A DNA stretch of 64,000 nucleotides from Acetispira formosa (nom. nud.) (GCA_023525915.1 CP026657.1:3620001-3684000), one strand, 5' to 3'; numbered from the stretch's first letter, positions 1-8,166 are shown. The notes: generated by a model from the letters alone, not told the origin. Translations and numbers: made by a program.

Positions 1-303
1 GATTTTGGCAATGGTAGTGGAGACCTCCTCGCTGGTTAAGGGCGAACTGCCGAGCGCGATTAGTAATGACGTTATGTCGGCAGTGGTGAAAAGCCCCTTC
101 TCAACCTTGTATTCCTCCATAATGCCGATGCCGCCGTTGACCCCTTGAGTGGTGGTTATGGGAATTCCGGCCATATTAATGGCCTCCACATCGCGATAGA
201 TGGTGCGTATGCTCACTTCAAACATCTCGGCCAGCCTGGACGCTGTGATTTTTTTGTGCTGAAGCAGGAGCATGATGATTGAGACTATTCTGGCCAGTTT
301 CAT
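1..303 (-). CDS. YafY/DeoR-type HTH regulator, 3' end outside window
   Basis: The frame is open from an ATG at 303 to the window edge, giving the N-terminal 101 residues. It begins MKLARIVSIIMLLLQHKKIT and continues with a winged-helix segment containing EMFEVSIRTIYRDVEAI, the usual HTH_11 start of YafY/WYL-type regulators; the WYL part would lie outside the window. It is divergent from the flavin split-barrel and GyrI-like genes, a common arrangement in which the regulator controls the neighbours. A TGACA/TGTCA inverted repeat at 330-345 lies between them and is a plausible operator. The family assignment is good; the ligand is unknown. Confidence 0.85.
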   Translation of the reverse strand, partial: MKLARIVSIIMLLLQHKKITASRLAEMFEVSIRTIYRDVEAINMAGIPITTTQGVNGGIGIMEEYKVEKGLFTTADITSLLIALGSSPLTSEEVSTTIAKI

Positions 304-328
304 TTTTCACTCAAAAATGTTTTTAAAT

Positions 329-358
329 ATGACAGACAGTTGTCAGTATTTGTATCAT
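329..358 (+). promoter_or_regulatory. Candidate promoter with overlapping operator palindrome
   Basis: ATGACA (329-334), an 18-bp spacer and TATCAT (353-358) resemble a sigma70 promoter for the plus-strand genes. The palindrome TGACA-N6-TGTCA (330-345) overlaps the -35 and spacer, where a repressor would block RNA polymerase. The divergent regulator is the obvious candidate to bind. Seen by eye only. Confidence 0.45.
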
Positions 359-416
359 ATACTTAACCCATGATCATCGCAACGGTTATGCGGGCAAGTT
401 TATGAAAAACGGTTTT

Positions 417-470
417 TCACCGGCGCACAGCCAGCCCGGAACCGGCGGCCGACGGTGCGTGTAACTATAC
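417..470 (+). repeat. Single copy of the 71-bp-family hairpin repeat
   Basis: The segment starts CACCGGCGCACAGCC, ends with GGTGCGTGT and carries AACCGGCGGCC in the middle. The same skeleton is seen in the tandem array at 8167-8575 and as singles at 30462 and 41127. GCGCAC and GTGCG can pair. It lies in the leader of the gene at 495. Confidence 0.6.
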
Positions 471-494
471 AACAATCAATCAGGAGGAAGAGAC

Positions 495-914
495 ATGAGC
501 AAGCTGAAAGAAGTCGAAAGACTGCTGGGGCCGGACAAACCGACATTTTTGATAACCACCGGTGAAGACGGCCGGCCTGACGCGCGGGCCATGGCGGTGA
601 TTGAAACTGAGGGGCTGAAGACCCTCTGGATGATGACCGGGAAACAATGTGACAAGTTCAAGCAGTTGTCCAGGGAGCCTAAATGCCTGATTTACGCCAC
701 CGATTTTGAGGATGACCAGGAATATCAGGAATTGAGATTGTGGGGCCGGATGGAATTGCTGGATGACGCGGCCTCGAAAGAGAGGGTCTGGCGTGATTAC
801 TATAAATGTTATTTCCCCGGCGGCAAGGATGACCCCAACCTGTGCGTGTTAAAATTCACCGCCGATTCCGGCATGCTGCAAACCAAGGCTGGAAAAGAGA
901 AGCTGTCTTTCTGA
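495..914 (+). CDS. Pyridoxamine 5'-phosphate oxidase-like split-barrel flavoprotein
   Basis: This is a 139-residue protein with the general-stress-protein-26 pattern: a short N-terminal helix, then FLITTGEDGRPDARAM, a central LKTLWMMTGKQCDKFKQL strand-turn and the WRDYYKCYFPGGKDDPNLCVL C-terminal part. Members bind FMN or F420 in a dimer interface; the substrate is usually unknown. The start follows an excellent AGGAGG ribosome site at 481-486. It is followed 59 bp later by a GyrI-like gene and is divergent from a YafY-type regulator, which suggests a small regulated unit. Cytoplasmic; no signal peptide. Confidence 0.85.
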   Translation: MSKLKEVERLLGPDKPTFLITTGEDGRPDARAMAVIETEGLKTLWMMTGKQCDKFKQLSREPKCLIYATDFEDDQEYQELRLWGRMELLDDAASKERVWRDYYKCYFPGGKDDPNLCVLKFTADSGMLQTKAGKEKLSF

Positions 915-973
915 CCCCCCGGCGATAATATTCATCCGCCTGAAACGGCCCAGAGCCGACAATGGAGAGCAAA

Positions 974-1450
974 ATGAGTGACAAAGTGACTGTAATCGAA
1001 GTCAAGGTAATTGAGCAGCCCGCCAGGCACCTGGTGGGAATGAAGATTCGGACCAACATGCGGAACGCCCAGGCTGTCTGCCCAGCCTTGTGGCAGACTT
1101 TCGGCCCGCGCATGGGTGAGGTTAAGGCGAGTGATGTTCAGGGGTCGTATGGAGTTTGCATAATGCTGAATGCCGATGATTTTGATTATTGGGCGGCGGT
1201 TGAAGCGCCGGAGGCGGCGAGTCTGCCTTCCGGCATGGAGAGCATGGAGCTGCCGGGGGGTGTTTACGCCAAGGCCGCTGTTCCATCTCTGGAACAGCTG
1301 GGGGAGGCCTATACCTATCTGTATGACACATGGCTGAAGGGCCAGACAGGGTATGCCGCCAGCCTCGGGGCGCCCTGTTTTGAGCACTATCCGCCCAATT
1401 GGCAGATAAACGATGCATTTGATGTGTATATGCCGCTCGTTAAGGCCTAG
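974..1450 (+). CDS. GyrI-like / AraC effector-binding domain protein
   Basis: The protein (158 residues from this start) begins MSDKVTVIEVKVIEQPARHL, the first strand of the SOUL/GyrI-like small-molecule-binding fold, and has GSYGVCIML and YMPL-type strands at the expected places. A longer start at 962 is possible, but GGAG at 965-968 is spaced correctly for the ATG at 974. Such stand-alone domains bind hydrophobic ligands or act as thioesterase-like hydrolases and often accompany YafY-type regulators, as here. Probably co-transcribed with the gene at 495. Confidence 0.8.
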   Translation: MSDKVTVIEVKVIEQPARHLVGMKIRTNMRNAQAVCPALWQTFGPRMGEVKASDVQGSYGVCIMLNADDFDYWAAVEAPEAASLPSGMESMELPGGVYAKAAVPSLEQLGEAYTYLYDTWLKGQTGYAASLGAPCFEHYPPNWQINDAFDVYMPLVKA

Positions 1451-1481
1451 TACACAGTCAATTTTAATAATTTCGGAACAG

Positions 1482-1712
1482 CATTGACCCGCCGGAAGCC
1501 GGGGATTGTTTTTGTCCCGGCTCCATTCCGGGGGTCTTAGTCACGGAGCCGGAGCAAAAACAATCCCCGGCTTCCGGCTCCCACTCTGCCAGACACACTT
1601 TCCAGCCTTTAAAAGCCGACCAGGCAGCCGCCGGGAGAAATGTTTTTGCCCAGTTCCGCGACTAAGACCCCCCGGAACGGAGCTGGGCAGAAACATTTCT
1701 CCCGGCGGCGGC
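1482..1712. repeat. Twin-hairpin element, copy 1 (hairpins A and B)
   Basis: Hairpin A (1492-1577) has arms beginning CCGGAAGCCGGGGATTG; hairpin B (1628-1708) has arms beginning CCGCCGGGAGAAATG. Each has about 30-bp nearly perfect arms and a loop containing GGGGGTCTTAGTCAC or its complement. The two are joined by a spacer with CTTTCCAGCC and GACCAGGCAG. The same composite lies at 49571-49826 and, lacking A, at 58711-58876. Apparent ORFs here are artefacts. Confidence 0.8.
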
Positions 1713-1797
1713 AATCCGCTTTTTCGCCATTTTTATATTGGCTGCCTCCAAAGTGCTTTACAATTGATCAGTCTTTTATAAATTGTAAAACAGTCTC

Positions 1798-1847
1798 AAA
1801 AAAAGCCGCGCAGTTGAACCTGAATTTATTCAGCCGCGCGGCTTTTT
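1798..1847. terminator. Bidirectional rho-independent terminator
   Basis: AAAAAAGCCGCGC on the left pairs with GCCGCGCGGCTTTTT on the right, with further TGAA/TTCA pairing towards the loop. A-tract and T-tract allow termination in both directions. It lies between the convergent GyrI-like gene and kdsB, immediately after the kdsB stop. Confidence 0.8.
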
Positions 1848-2584
1848 CAATTTTCTTCCAGCTTCAAAGCTTCTTCCACCGCTTTCACGTCTGACGGCAC
1901 ATCAACTTCCGGCGACAGGCCCGATACCAGCACCACCTTTATTCTGAAACCGTTTTCCAAAGCCCGGAGCTGCTCCAGCTTTTCAATGTGCTCCAGCCGC
2001 CCTTCAGGCAGCCTCACGAAACGCCGCAGAAAGCCGACCCGGTAACCGTAAATTCCAATATGCTTGTAATATGATTCCTCACCGTCGCGCGGCCAGGGAA
2101 TGGGCGCTCTGGAAAAATAAAGGGCCAGGTTGTCCGCGCCAAAAACAACCTTGACGTGGTTGGGGCTGTGAATCTCCTCATGGCTGGTCAGCGGCAGAGC
2201 CAGGGTGCTCATTTCCAGCGAGGGGTCATCTATCAGCGGCTTGGCCACCAGGGCCGGATTCTCTGGGTCAAAGGCCGGCTGGTCACCCTGGACGTTGATG
2301 ACTATGTCCTCTTCGCTCAAGGCCAGAATGTCGGCCGCTTCGGCCAGACGGTCTGAACCGGAGCGGTGCTCCGAAGAGGTCATCACCGCCCGGCCTCCGA
2401 ACCCGGTCACGGCCGCAAAAATCTCCTGGCTGTCGGTGGCCACCATAACCTCATCCATATGCGGAATGGCCAGGGCGCGCTTGTACACATGTTCAATCAT
2501 GGGCCGCCCTAAAATGGGGGTCAGGGGTTTGCCGGGAAAGCGTGATGATTCCCAGCGGGCCGGTATTAACGCCACAACTTTCAC
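1847..2584 (-). CDS. kdsB: 3-deoxy-manno-octulosonate cytidylyltransferase (CMP-KDO synthetase)
   Basis: KdsB activates KDO with CTP to CMP-KDO for lipid A inner-core assembly. The 245-residue protein has the nucleotide-binding start VALIPARWESSRFPGKPL (residues 4-21), the SSEHRSGSDR motif (70-79) and NVQGDQP (97-103), all diagnostic. The GTG at 2584 is preferred because GGGAGG precedes it by a good distance and gives the usual family length; a longer frame from 2614 would add ten unrelated residues. The ribosome site lies at the edge of the tandem repeat to its right. kdsD at 3981 belongs to the same pathway. Confidence 0.95.
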   Translation of the reverse strand: MKVVALIPARWESSRFPGKPLTPILGRPMIEHVYKRALAIPHMDEVMVATDSQEIFAAVTGFGGRAVMTSSEHRSGSDRLAEAADILALSEEDIVINVQGDQPAFDPENPALVAKPLIDDPSLEMSTLALPLTSHEEIHSPNHVKVVFGADNLALYFSRAPIPWPRDGEESYYKHIGIYGYRVGFLRRFVRLPEGRLEHIEKLEQLRALENGFRIKVVLVSGLSPEVDVPSDVKAVEEALKLEEN

Positions 2585-2589
2585 AATGT

Positions 2590-3150
2590 TCCTCCCTGTC
2601 TGGCAGCAATGCAAATTATGACTTTTTTCCTTGAACTTACGGCTCGTAGCTACACAAAAAGCGTGGTTTTTGTTTCGCGAGCGGCTATTTTTCCGTCAAA
2701 ACCAGTCGCTGGCGCTCCGTCTCGCCAGGCTCGACCCCGGCTTTATGCGACTGCGTCGGCCATAATTAGAATTGCTCCCTGTCTGGCAGCAATTCAAATT
2801 ATGACTTTTTTCCTTGAACTTACGGCTCGTAGCTACACAAAAAGCGTGGTTTTTGTTTCGCGAGCGGCTATTTTTCCGTCAAAACCAGTCGCTGGCGCTC
2901 CGTCTCGCCAGGCTCGACCCCGGCTTTATGCGACGGCGTCGGCCATAAGTAGAATTGCTCCCTGTCTGGCAGCAATTCAAATTATGACTTTTTTCCTTGA
3001 ACTTATGGCTCGTAGCTACACAAAAAGCGTGGTTTTTGTTTCGCGAGCGGCTATTTTTCCGTCAAAACCAGTCGCTGGCGCTCCGTCTCGCCAGGCTCGA
3101 CCCCGGCTTTATGCGACAGCGTCGGCCATAAGTAGAATTGCTCCCTGTCT
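2590..3150. repeat. 183-bp tandem array, three units of the TIR element
   Basis: Three nearly identical units follow each other with an exact period of 183 bp (TTGAACTTA recurs at 2631, 2814 and 2997). Each unit is one dispersed TIR element plus about 20 bp (CTCCCTGTCTGGCAGCAAT) that is also the kdsB leader. Because 183 is divisible by three, a 200-residue open frame runs through the array; it is repetitive and not a gene. The array occupies the whole psd-kdsB gap. Confidence 0.9.
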
Positions 3151-3213
3151 GGCCCCAGTCGGGGCGATGCTCCGCCGCAGCCGCGTGGCAAGCATAAAAG
3201 CTCGGCCGTGAAT

Positions 3214-3903
3214 TTAAGCCTTGCCGCCTGAACCGTCACGCCAGATGGGGGACCAGCCCGCCGAAACATTCTGGCCGATGGTTACCATAATCTCGGAATC
3301 GGTCGGCAGATACAAGTCAACTCTGGAGCCAAAACGGATCATGCCGACCCGCTGGCCGCGCCGCAGCTCATCGCCATCGCCCACCCAACTGACTATCCGG
3401 CGGGCCACCAGCCCGGCTATCTGCACCATGGCCACTGGACCCTGGGGCGTATCGAGGACCAGGGCGTTGCGCTCATTATGTTCGCTGGCCTTATCAAAGC
3501 TGGCGTTGACGAATGCGCCGGGGAAATAGGTCTGGCTCAGTATCCGGCCGCTGACCGGCGTGCGGTTGACATGGACGTTAAAAACGCTCATGAAGATACT
3601 CACCTTGCGGGCCGGAGCGTTGGTGTAGGGGTTCTGCTCCACGTATTCGATTTTGATGACCCGGCCGTCGGCCGGGGAAAGGCCAAAGCCCTCCGGCGGA
3701 GTGGGCCTTTCGGGATCGCGGAAAAACCAAGAGACAAAGCCCAGCAGAAGGAAGAAAAACACCGCGGCCACGCACCAGCCCGCAATCAGGCAAATCAGCC
3801 AGACCGCCAGGGCGATGATGATGAACCTCAGCCCCGGGCGCGCCACCGGCAGCGAGTTGTTGATATTCAGCGAAGGTGTTCTTTCGTTAAAAATGTCTTT
3901 CAT
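3214..3903 (-). CDS. psd: Phosphatidylserine decarboxylase proenzyme (short form)
   Basis: The enzyme converts phosphatidylserine to phosphatidylethanolamine at the inner membrane. The 229-residue proenzyme has two hydrophobic segments near residues 25-60, the FNVHVNRTP segment and the autocleavage site FGSRVDLYLP, with cleavage expected between Gly192 and Ser193 to make the pyruvoyl group. This FGS form is the short, archaetidylserine-decarboxylase-like type found in many Deltaproteobacteria. AAGGA precedes the ATG. No pssA gene is next to it in this window. It sits 77 bp after kdsD, so co-transcription is likely. Confidence 0.92.
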   Translation of the reverse strand: MKDIFNERTPSLNINNSLPVARPGLRFIIIALAVWLICLIAGWCVAAVFFFLLLGFVSWFFRDPERPTPPEGFGLSPADGRVIKIEYVEQNPYTNAPARKVSIFMSVFNVHVNRTPVSGRILSQTYFPGAFVNASFDKASEHNERNALVLDTPQGPVAMVQIAGLVARRIVSWVGDGDELRRGQRVGMIRFGSRVDLYLPTDSEIMVTIGQNVSAGWSPIWRDGSGGKA

Positions 3904-3980
3904 GGCTTATCCTTAATTTTTAGTTTTCTTCAGACGTCCCCTGAAATCAACAGGCGGCCGGGCGTTCTGGCTTTTGCCGC

Positions 3981-4973
3981 TTACTCCAGACCGGCCCGCA
4001 GGCAATCATGGATATGAAGTATCCCCACCGGCTGGCTGCCGTCCTCCACCACAAAGATGGTGGTAATGGCCCGCTTCTGCATCAGCCCCAGAGCCTGAAG
4101 GGCCAGGATGTCCGGGCCGATGGTGACAGGATTCTTTGTCATTATATCTCCGGCCGTCAAAAGAAGAAAGTCCGGCTTCATGTGCCGCCGGAGGTCGCCG
4201 TCGGTGATCACCCCGATCAAGCGTCCCTCCGCGTCGATAACCCCGGTCGAACCGAAGGATTTTCCGGTGATGGTTAACAGAACGTCCCCCATAAGCCGCT
4301 CCGGCGTGACCAGCGGAACTTCATCGCCGACATGCATGATGTCCCGCACAGTCAGAAGTTTGCGGCCCAGCCGTCCGCCGGGATGGTATTGATGAAAATC
4401 CTCCGGTGTGAAACCCTTGGCCCGCAAAAGGCACAGGGCTATGGCGTCGCCTAAGGCCATCATCATGGTCGTGGAGGTAGTGGGGGCGCAGCCTATGGGG
4501 CAGGCCTCCGGGATATCCGGCAGAATCAGCGGCACCGCCGATTGGCGGGCCAGGAAACTGGCCGGGTTTTTGGTCACCCCGATCACCGGGATGTGGTGGC
4601 GGGCGCAGAAGGTGAGGATGCTGGTCATCTCCACTGTTTCGCCGGAATTGGAATAGGCGATGACCGCGTCACGCGGGGAGATCATGCCCAAATCGCCGTG
4701 GCTGGCTTCGGCCGGGTGAATGAAATAGGCCGGGGTGCCGGTGGAGGCCAGGGTGGCCGCCACCTTGCGGGCCACATGGCCGCTTTTACCCATCCCGGTC
4801 ACAGCCACCCGGCCGTCCAGATTCAGCATTATCTCCACCGCGCGGGTGAAATCGCCGTTAAGCGTTCCGGCCAGCGTCTCCAGGCCATCGGCTTCGTTCC
4901 TCAGAACGGCGGCCCCTTCGGAGAGGATGTCGAGATCGGGGTGAGTATTGATGGTTTCTTTATTTACAGACAC
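3981..4973 (-). CDS. kdsD: D-arabinose-5-phosphate isomerase, SIS plus two CBS domains
   Basis: KdsD/KpsF makes D-arabinose 5-phosphate, the first KDO precursor. The SIS domain carries GRVAVTGMGKSGHVARKVAATL, AEASHGDLGM and AYSNSGETVEM; two CBS motifs follow in the C-terminal third, starting at TVRDIMH and ITAGDIM-like segments. I choose the GTG at 4973 (VSVNKETINTH, 330 residues) because GGAGG sits just upstream and the length matches the family. The frame stays open to 5108, but that extension is translated from an inserted TIR element. Confidence 0.93.
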   Translation of the reverse strand: MSVNKETINTHPDLDILSEGAAVLRNEADGLETLAGTLNGDFTRAVEIMLNLDGRVAVTGMGKSGHVARKVAATLASTGTPAYFIHPAEASHGDLGMISPRDAVIAYSNSGETVEMTSILTFCARHHIPVIGVTKNPASFLARQSAVPLILPDIPEACPIGCAPTTSTTMMMALGDAIALCLLRAKGFTPEDFHQYHPGGRLGRKLLTVRDIMHVGDEVPLVTPERLMGDVLLTITGKSFGSTGVIDAEGRLIGVITDGDLRRHMKPDFLLLTAGDIMTKNPVTIGPDILALQALGLMQKRAITTIFVVEDGSQPVGILHIHDCLRAGLE

Positions 4974-4991
4974 GGAAAAAACCTCCGCTTG

Positions 4992-5133
4992 AAAAATCGC
5001 TGGTCGACCAGAAGGGAGACGGAGCGTCAGCGACTGATTTTGACACTGACCAGGCTGCTCGCCAGACAAAAACCACGCTTTTTGTCTGGCTGAAAGCTCT
5101 CCGTTCAAGAGAAAAAGCTATACTCAAAATAGC
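4992..5133 (-). repeat. TIR-family element between the ArgO-like gene and kdsD
   Basis: On the minus strand the element reads GGCTATTTTGAGTATAGCTT at its start, then carries AAAAAGCGTGGTTTTTG and CAGTCGCTGACGCTCCGTC, the family core. Its beginning encodes the last residues and the TGA stop of the upstream exporter gene. It creates a false 45-residue extension of kdsD. Confidence 0.8.
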
Positions 5134-5731
5134 CACGAAGGAGCTGAAAAGCAATGAACCACATCAGGAGGGCTATGCCGCCCTCAAAGATTCGCCAGAC
5201 CTTGGGGTTGGCGAAAACCGGCCGCAAAAGCCGCGCCCCATAGCCAAGGGCGAAAAAGAATATGAATGAGGCGCTCATAGCCCCGGCGGCAAAGGCGCTC
5301 GTCCGGCCGGGATAGTTGGTGGAAAGCATGCCCAGCATCACCACGGTATCCAGATAGACGTGCGGGTTCAGCCAGGTCAGGGCCAGACAGAGAAGGAGTG
5401 TTTTAGACAGGGGGGCCGGATTGTCTTCGGCCGCCAGAAGCGTCTCACTGGACGACAGGGCCGACCGGAGGCTCTTCAGCCCATACCAGATTAAAAAGGC
5501 CGCTCCGCCCCAGCGCATGGCCGGTTCCAGCCATTCAAAACGCTGGCTGACAGCCTGAAAGCTGGTGACCCCGATCACGATAAGGATGGCGTCCGACAGG
5601 GCGCAGACCAGGCAGACCGGGAAGACATGCTCCCGCCGGAGCCCCTGGCGCAGAACAAAGGCGTTTTGCGCCCCTATGGCCACGATCAGGCTGAAGCCCA
5701 GGGCAAATCCGCTGAACCAGGCCCCGATCAT
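5105..5731 (-). CDS. LysE/ArgO-family amino acid exporter
   Basis: This 208-residue membrane protein has about six hydrophobic segments and the signature IVAIGAQNAFVLRQGL near its start, characteristic of LysE and ArgO exporters of basic amino acids. The ALTWLNPHVYLDTVVMLG segment matches the conserved second half. Its ATG overlaps the stop of the SGNH hydrolase gene by four bases (ATGA), so they are translationally coupled. The last residues (FEYSFFS) and the stop codon lie inside a TIR-family element, suggesting that the original C-terminus was replaced by insertion. Substrate not proven. Confidence 0.88.
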   Translation of the reverse strand: MIGAWFSGFALGFSLIVAIGAQNAFVLRQGLRREHVFPVCLVCALSDAILIVIGVTSFQAVSQRFEWLEPAMRWGGAAFLIWYGLKSLRSALSSSETLLAAEDNPAPLSKTLLLCLALTWLNPHVYLDTVVMLGMLSTNYPGRTSAFAAGAMSASFIFFFALGYGARLLRPVFANPKVWRIFEGGIALLMWFIAFQLLRGYFEYSFFS

Positions 5732-6270
5732 TGGCCCGCTTCCAGAAACGGGCTTATCCCGCCGGCCCAGACTTTGTAAGCCTCATCCGTCAGGTGCAGG
5801 CCGTCGGTGGTGTAGTTCAGTCGCAATTGCCGGTCTTCGTCGGCCAGACCGGGGAAAAGGTCGATGAAGGGCAAACCCCGGACGGATGCTTTTTCCTGAA
5901 GCAGGCCGTTTATGATCATGATATCCAGATTGTGCGGCAGGTAGGGCAGGGCCGCTTCTACATAGGGAAAAAGTGAAATCACCAGCAGACGGGTTTGAGG
6001 CAGACGCGCCTGAAGCTCGTCCCATATCCGCAAATGGCCGGTAACCACTTCATCAATGCTCGCGCCCCTCAGAAAATCGTTAATGCCGATTTGGAGGAAA
6101 ATCAGGGCCGGATTCAGCCTCACCACTTCATCCAGTCGCCCCCAGACGCCAGCGCAGGTGTCGCCATTGATGCCCAGGTTACGGATTTTCAGGGTCGGAA
6201 ATGATTCGCCCCAGCGCCCGGCGGCGGTCAGGCTGTCGCCGAGCATTATTACATGCCGTTGGTCGCTCAT
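5728..6270 (-). CDS. SGNH/GDSL hydrolase, cytoplasmic
   Basis: The 180-residue protein has block I VIMLGDSLTAAGRWGE (catalytic Ser), block III LQIGINDF (Asn) and block V TDGLHLTDEAY (Asp-x-x-His). These make the catalytic apparatus of SGNH esterases/lipases, whose substrates range from lysophospholipids to acetylated sugars. No signal peptide is visible, unlike the paralogue immediately upstream. The two genes are separated by eight bases and probably arose by duplication. It lies in an envelope cluster. Confidence 0.87.
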   Translation of the reverse strand: MSDQRHVIMLGDSLTAAGRWGESFPTLKIRNLGINGDTCAGVWGRLDEVVRLNPALIFLQIGINDFLRGASIDEVVTGHLRIWDELQARLPQTRLLVISLFPYVEAALPYLPHNLDIMIINGLLQEKASVRGLPFIDLFPGLADEDRQLRLNYTTDGLHLTDEAYKVWAGGISPFLEAGQ

Positions 6271-6278
6271 AACATCCT

Positions 6279-6902
6279 TCAGATATATGGCCTTATGGCC
6301 TCTATCCAGCGCTCATAGGCCGGGGCTTTGAGGTGTACGCCGTCAAAAGTGAAGTCATCAGGCAGGCTGCCGTGTGAATCGGCCAGGGGCCGGTAAAGAT
6401 CTATGAACACCAGCCCGCTCTTTTCAGCTTCCTCTTTCAGTTGAACATTGACATCGCGGATTTTGGCGTTTATGCCCGGATACTTTTCTTCGGCCAGAGG
6501 GAGAAGGGATATGACCTGAATTCGTACCCCCGGCAGACTCTCGCGCAGTTCGCGCCATATGGCCTTGTGCCGCTCCACAATGCCCCGCCGACTTCCGGTG
6601 GCGCCAAAATCATTAATTCCGGCCTGAAAGAATATCGAATCGGGCTTCAGGGCAATCACTTCATCGAGCCGCCGAATGATGTCGATAGTTGTATTGCCGC
6701 TGATGCCCATATTATGAATTTTCAGGTGCGGATATCTGGAGGAAGGAAAGCTCCCGGTCCAGTCATTTCCAGCGGTCAGGCTGTCGCCGAGCATAACTAT
6801 GACCCGCCTCTCCGCTGTCCCGGCCGCGCTGGCGGCCAACAGGGCCGTCAAGGCCAGGGCCAGTAAAATGGCCAGAACTGATTTACTTTTCCCGGCCAAC
6901 AT
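6279..6902 (-). CDS. SGNH/GDSL hydrolase, exported
   Basis: The 207-residue protein starts with MLAGKSKSVLAILLALALTA, a typical signal peptide, followed by RRVIVMLGDSLTAGNDW (Ser), FFQAGINDFGATG (Asn) and FDGVHLKAPAYERW (Asp/His). The ATG at 6902 is chosen because it begins the signal peptide; the frame is open to 6965, but that part overlaps the permease gene. Even so, the gene overlaps the preceding coding end by 20 bases. Probably a periplasmic esterase acting on an envelope lipid or sugar ester. Confidence 0.85.
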   Translation of the reverse strand: MLAGKSKSVLAILLALALTALLAASAAGTAERRVIVMLGDSLTAGNDWTGSFPSSRYPHLKIHNMGISGNTTIDIIRRLDEVIALKPDSIFFQAGINDFGATGSRRGIVERHKAIWRELRESLPGVRIQVISLLPLAEEKYPGINAKIRDVNVQLKEEAEKSGLVFIDLYRPLADSHGSLPDDFTFDGVHLKAPAYERWIEAIRPYI

Positions 6903-8121
6903 CCGGCCCTTTCTCTTCAGCTCTCTCCGTGTAATCCACACAGTCTTTTTCCGCCGAAGCGGCAACTTCCGCCGCCGCTACCGCGATTTCAGCGGCTGAG
7001 GCCGCGGCTTCCGCCGCCGAGGCCGCGGCCGACGCGGCCGCTTCCGCCGCTATTATCTCCGGCCGGCTGTTCCGGGCCACAGCCTCTTCCTTCTTCCGGG
7101 CCGTTATGCCGATAATCACCTGACGGTAGATATATACGGAGATCGGTACGCCCAGAAGCATGCCCCACATGCCGATCAGGCTGTGGGCGATATAGAGGAT
7201 GATCAGGGTCAGGACCGGGTTGATGTGCATTACGGCCGAGACTATGCGGGGGTTGAGCACATAGGCTTCCAGCATATGAATGATTATGATCATCACTCCG
7301 GCCCAGAGACCCAGGGTGATTCCGCCGCTGTTGACGGCCATCAGCACAATGGGAACCGACGAGATGAACACGCCCAGAACCGGAATGAGGCCGCAGATGA
7401 AAACCAGGGTACATAGAAGCACGGCCCCCTGAATGCCCAGAATCTGCAAGCCAATGGCCGTGAGGGTGGTGTTCAGGGCTGAGATCATGATCTGGGCCCG
7501 GAAATTTTCACCCACCACTTTGGCGAAAAGGATGACGCTGTCGGCCGTTTCCTCATAAACCGAGGCCAGTCTGGTAAAGCGCAGTTCCCGCACGCTTCGG
7601 GTCAGGCGCGGCAGATCCATCATGATCAGGAAGCTGAATAAAAGCCCCAGGAAGAACCAGCTTATGTAATGGAGGCCCATTTCCAGAGTGCCCTTGCCAA
7701 TGGCCCAGCCTTTGATGATCATCTGCTCAGGGGTGAGCATATGCTTGATTCTCTCGGCCAGGGGCTCAAGGCTGGAATTATCTTCAATATGGGAATCTAT
7801 CCAGGTATCGATGGTGGTCAGGGTGCGCGGCAGCTGTTCGGTAAAATTCCTGGCTTCGTTCAAGAGGCGCGGAATCATGAAAAATATAAAACCTACTATG
7901 GCGGCCGTGAACATAATATATATCACCACAATCATCAGGCGCCGGTGGAGACCGGCCTCCCGGTGAAGTTTCTGGGTCAGGCCGTGGGTGATGAAGCACA
8001 TTATATAAGTTATAAAAACCAGGCCGAACATGTCGCGGAAGATATACATCAGGGCGGCAAAGGCGGTCCAGATAAGAATGACTTTGTTGGTGTAAGCAAA
8101 TCTTCTGATATCGAAGCTCAT
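6883..8121 (-). CDS. AI-2E-family (PerM-like) permease with alanine-rich tail
   Basis: The 412-residue protein has the eight-helix architecture of the AI-2E exporter family, including LLCTLVFICGLIPVLGVFIS and LEAYVLNPRIVSAVMHINPVLTL-type conserved loops. Family members export AI-2, or exchange ions, or are uncharacterised; no substrate can be assigned. After about residue 355 it carries an unusual low-complexity tail made almost only of Ala, Glu and Ser in AAEAAASAA-like steps, likely a long cytoplasmic helix. The gene is separated from the epimerase gene by the 71-bp tandem array. Confidence 0.85.
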   Translation of the reverse strand: MSFDIRRFAYTNKVILIWTAFAALMYIFRDMFGLVFITYIMCFITHGLTQKLHREAGLHRRLMIVVIYIMFTAAIVGFIFFMIPRLLNEARNFTEQLPRTLTTIDTWIDSHIEDNSSLEPLAERIKHMLTPEQMIIKGWAIGKGTLEMGLHYISWFFLGLLFSFLIMMDLPRLTRSVRELRFTRLASVYEETADSVILFAKVVGENFRAQIMISALNTTLTAIGLQILGIQGAVLLCTLVFICGLIPVLGVFISSVPIVLMAVNSGGITLGLWAGVMIIIIHMLEAYVLNPRIVSAVMHINPVLTLIILYIAHSLIGMWGMLLGVPISVYIYRQVIIGITARKKEEAVARNSRPEIIAAEAAASAAASAAEAAASAAEIAVAAAEVAASAEKDCVDYTERAEEKGPDVGREK

Positions 8122-8166
8122 AATATTCCCTGTCTTGGGAGAGCCGGTCAGGACCGGCAGGTTTTT

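Noticed and set aside
2609-3211. A 200-residue open frame with three internal repeats
   Set aside because: It is the translation of the 183-bp tandem array; the period is a multiple of three, which keeps the frame open. It has no ribosome site and no protein-like composition.
4974-5108. 45-residue N-terminal extension of KdsD
   Set aside because: It is encoded by an inserted repeat; a GTG with a good ribosome site at 4973 gives the normal length.
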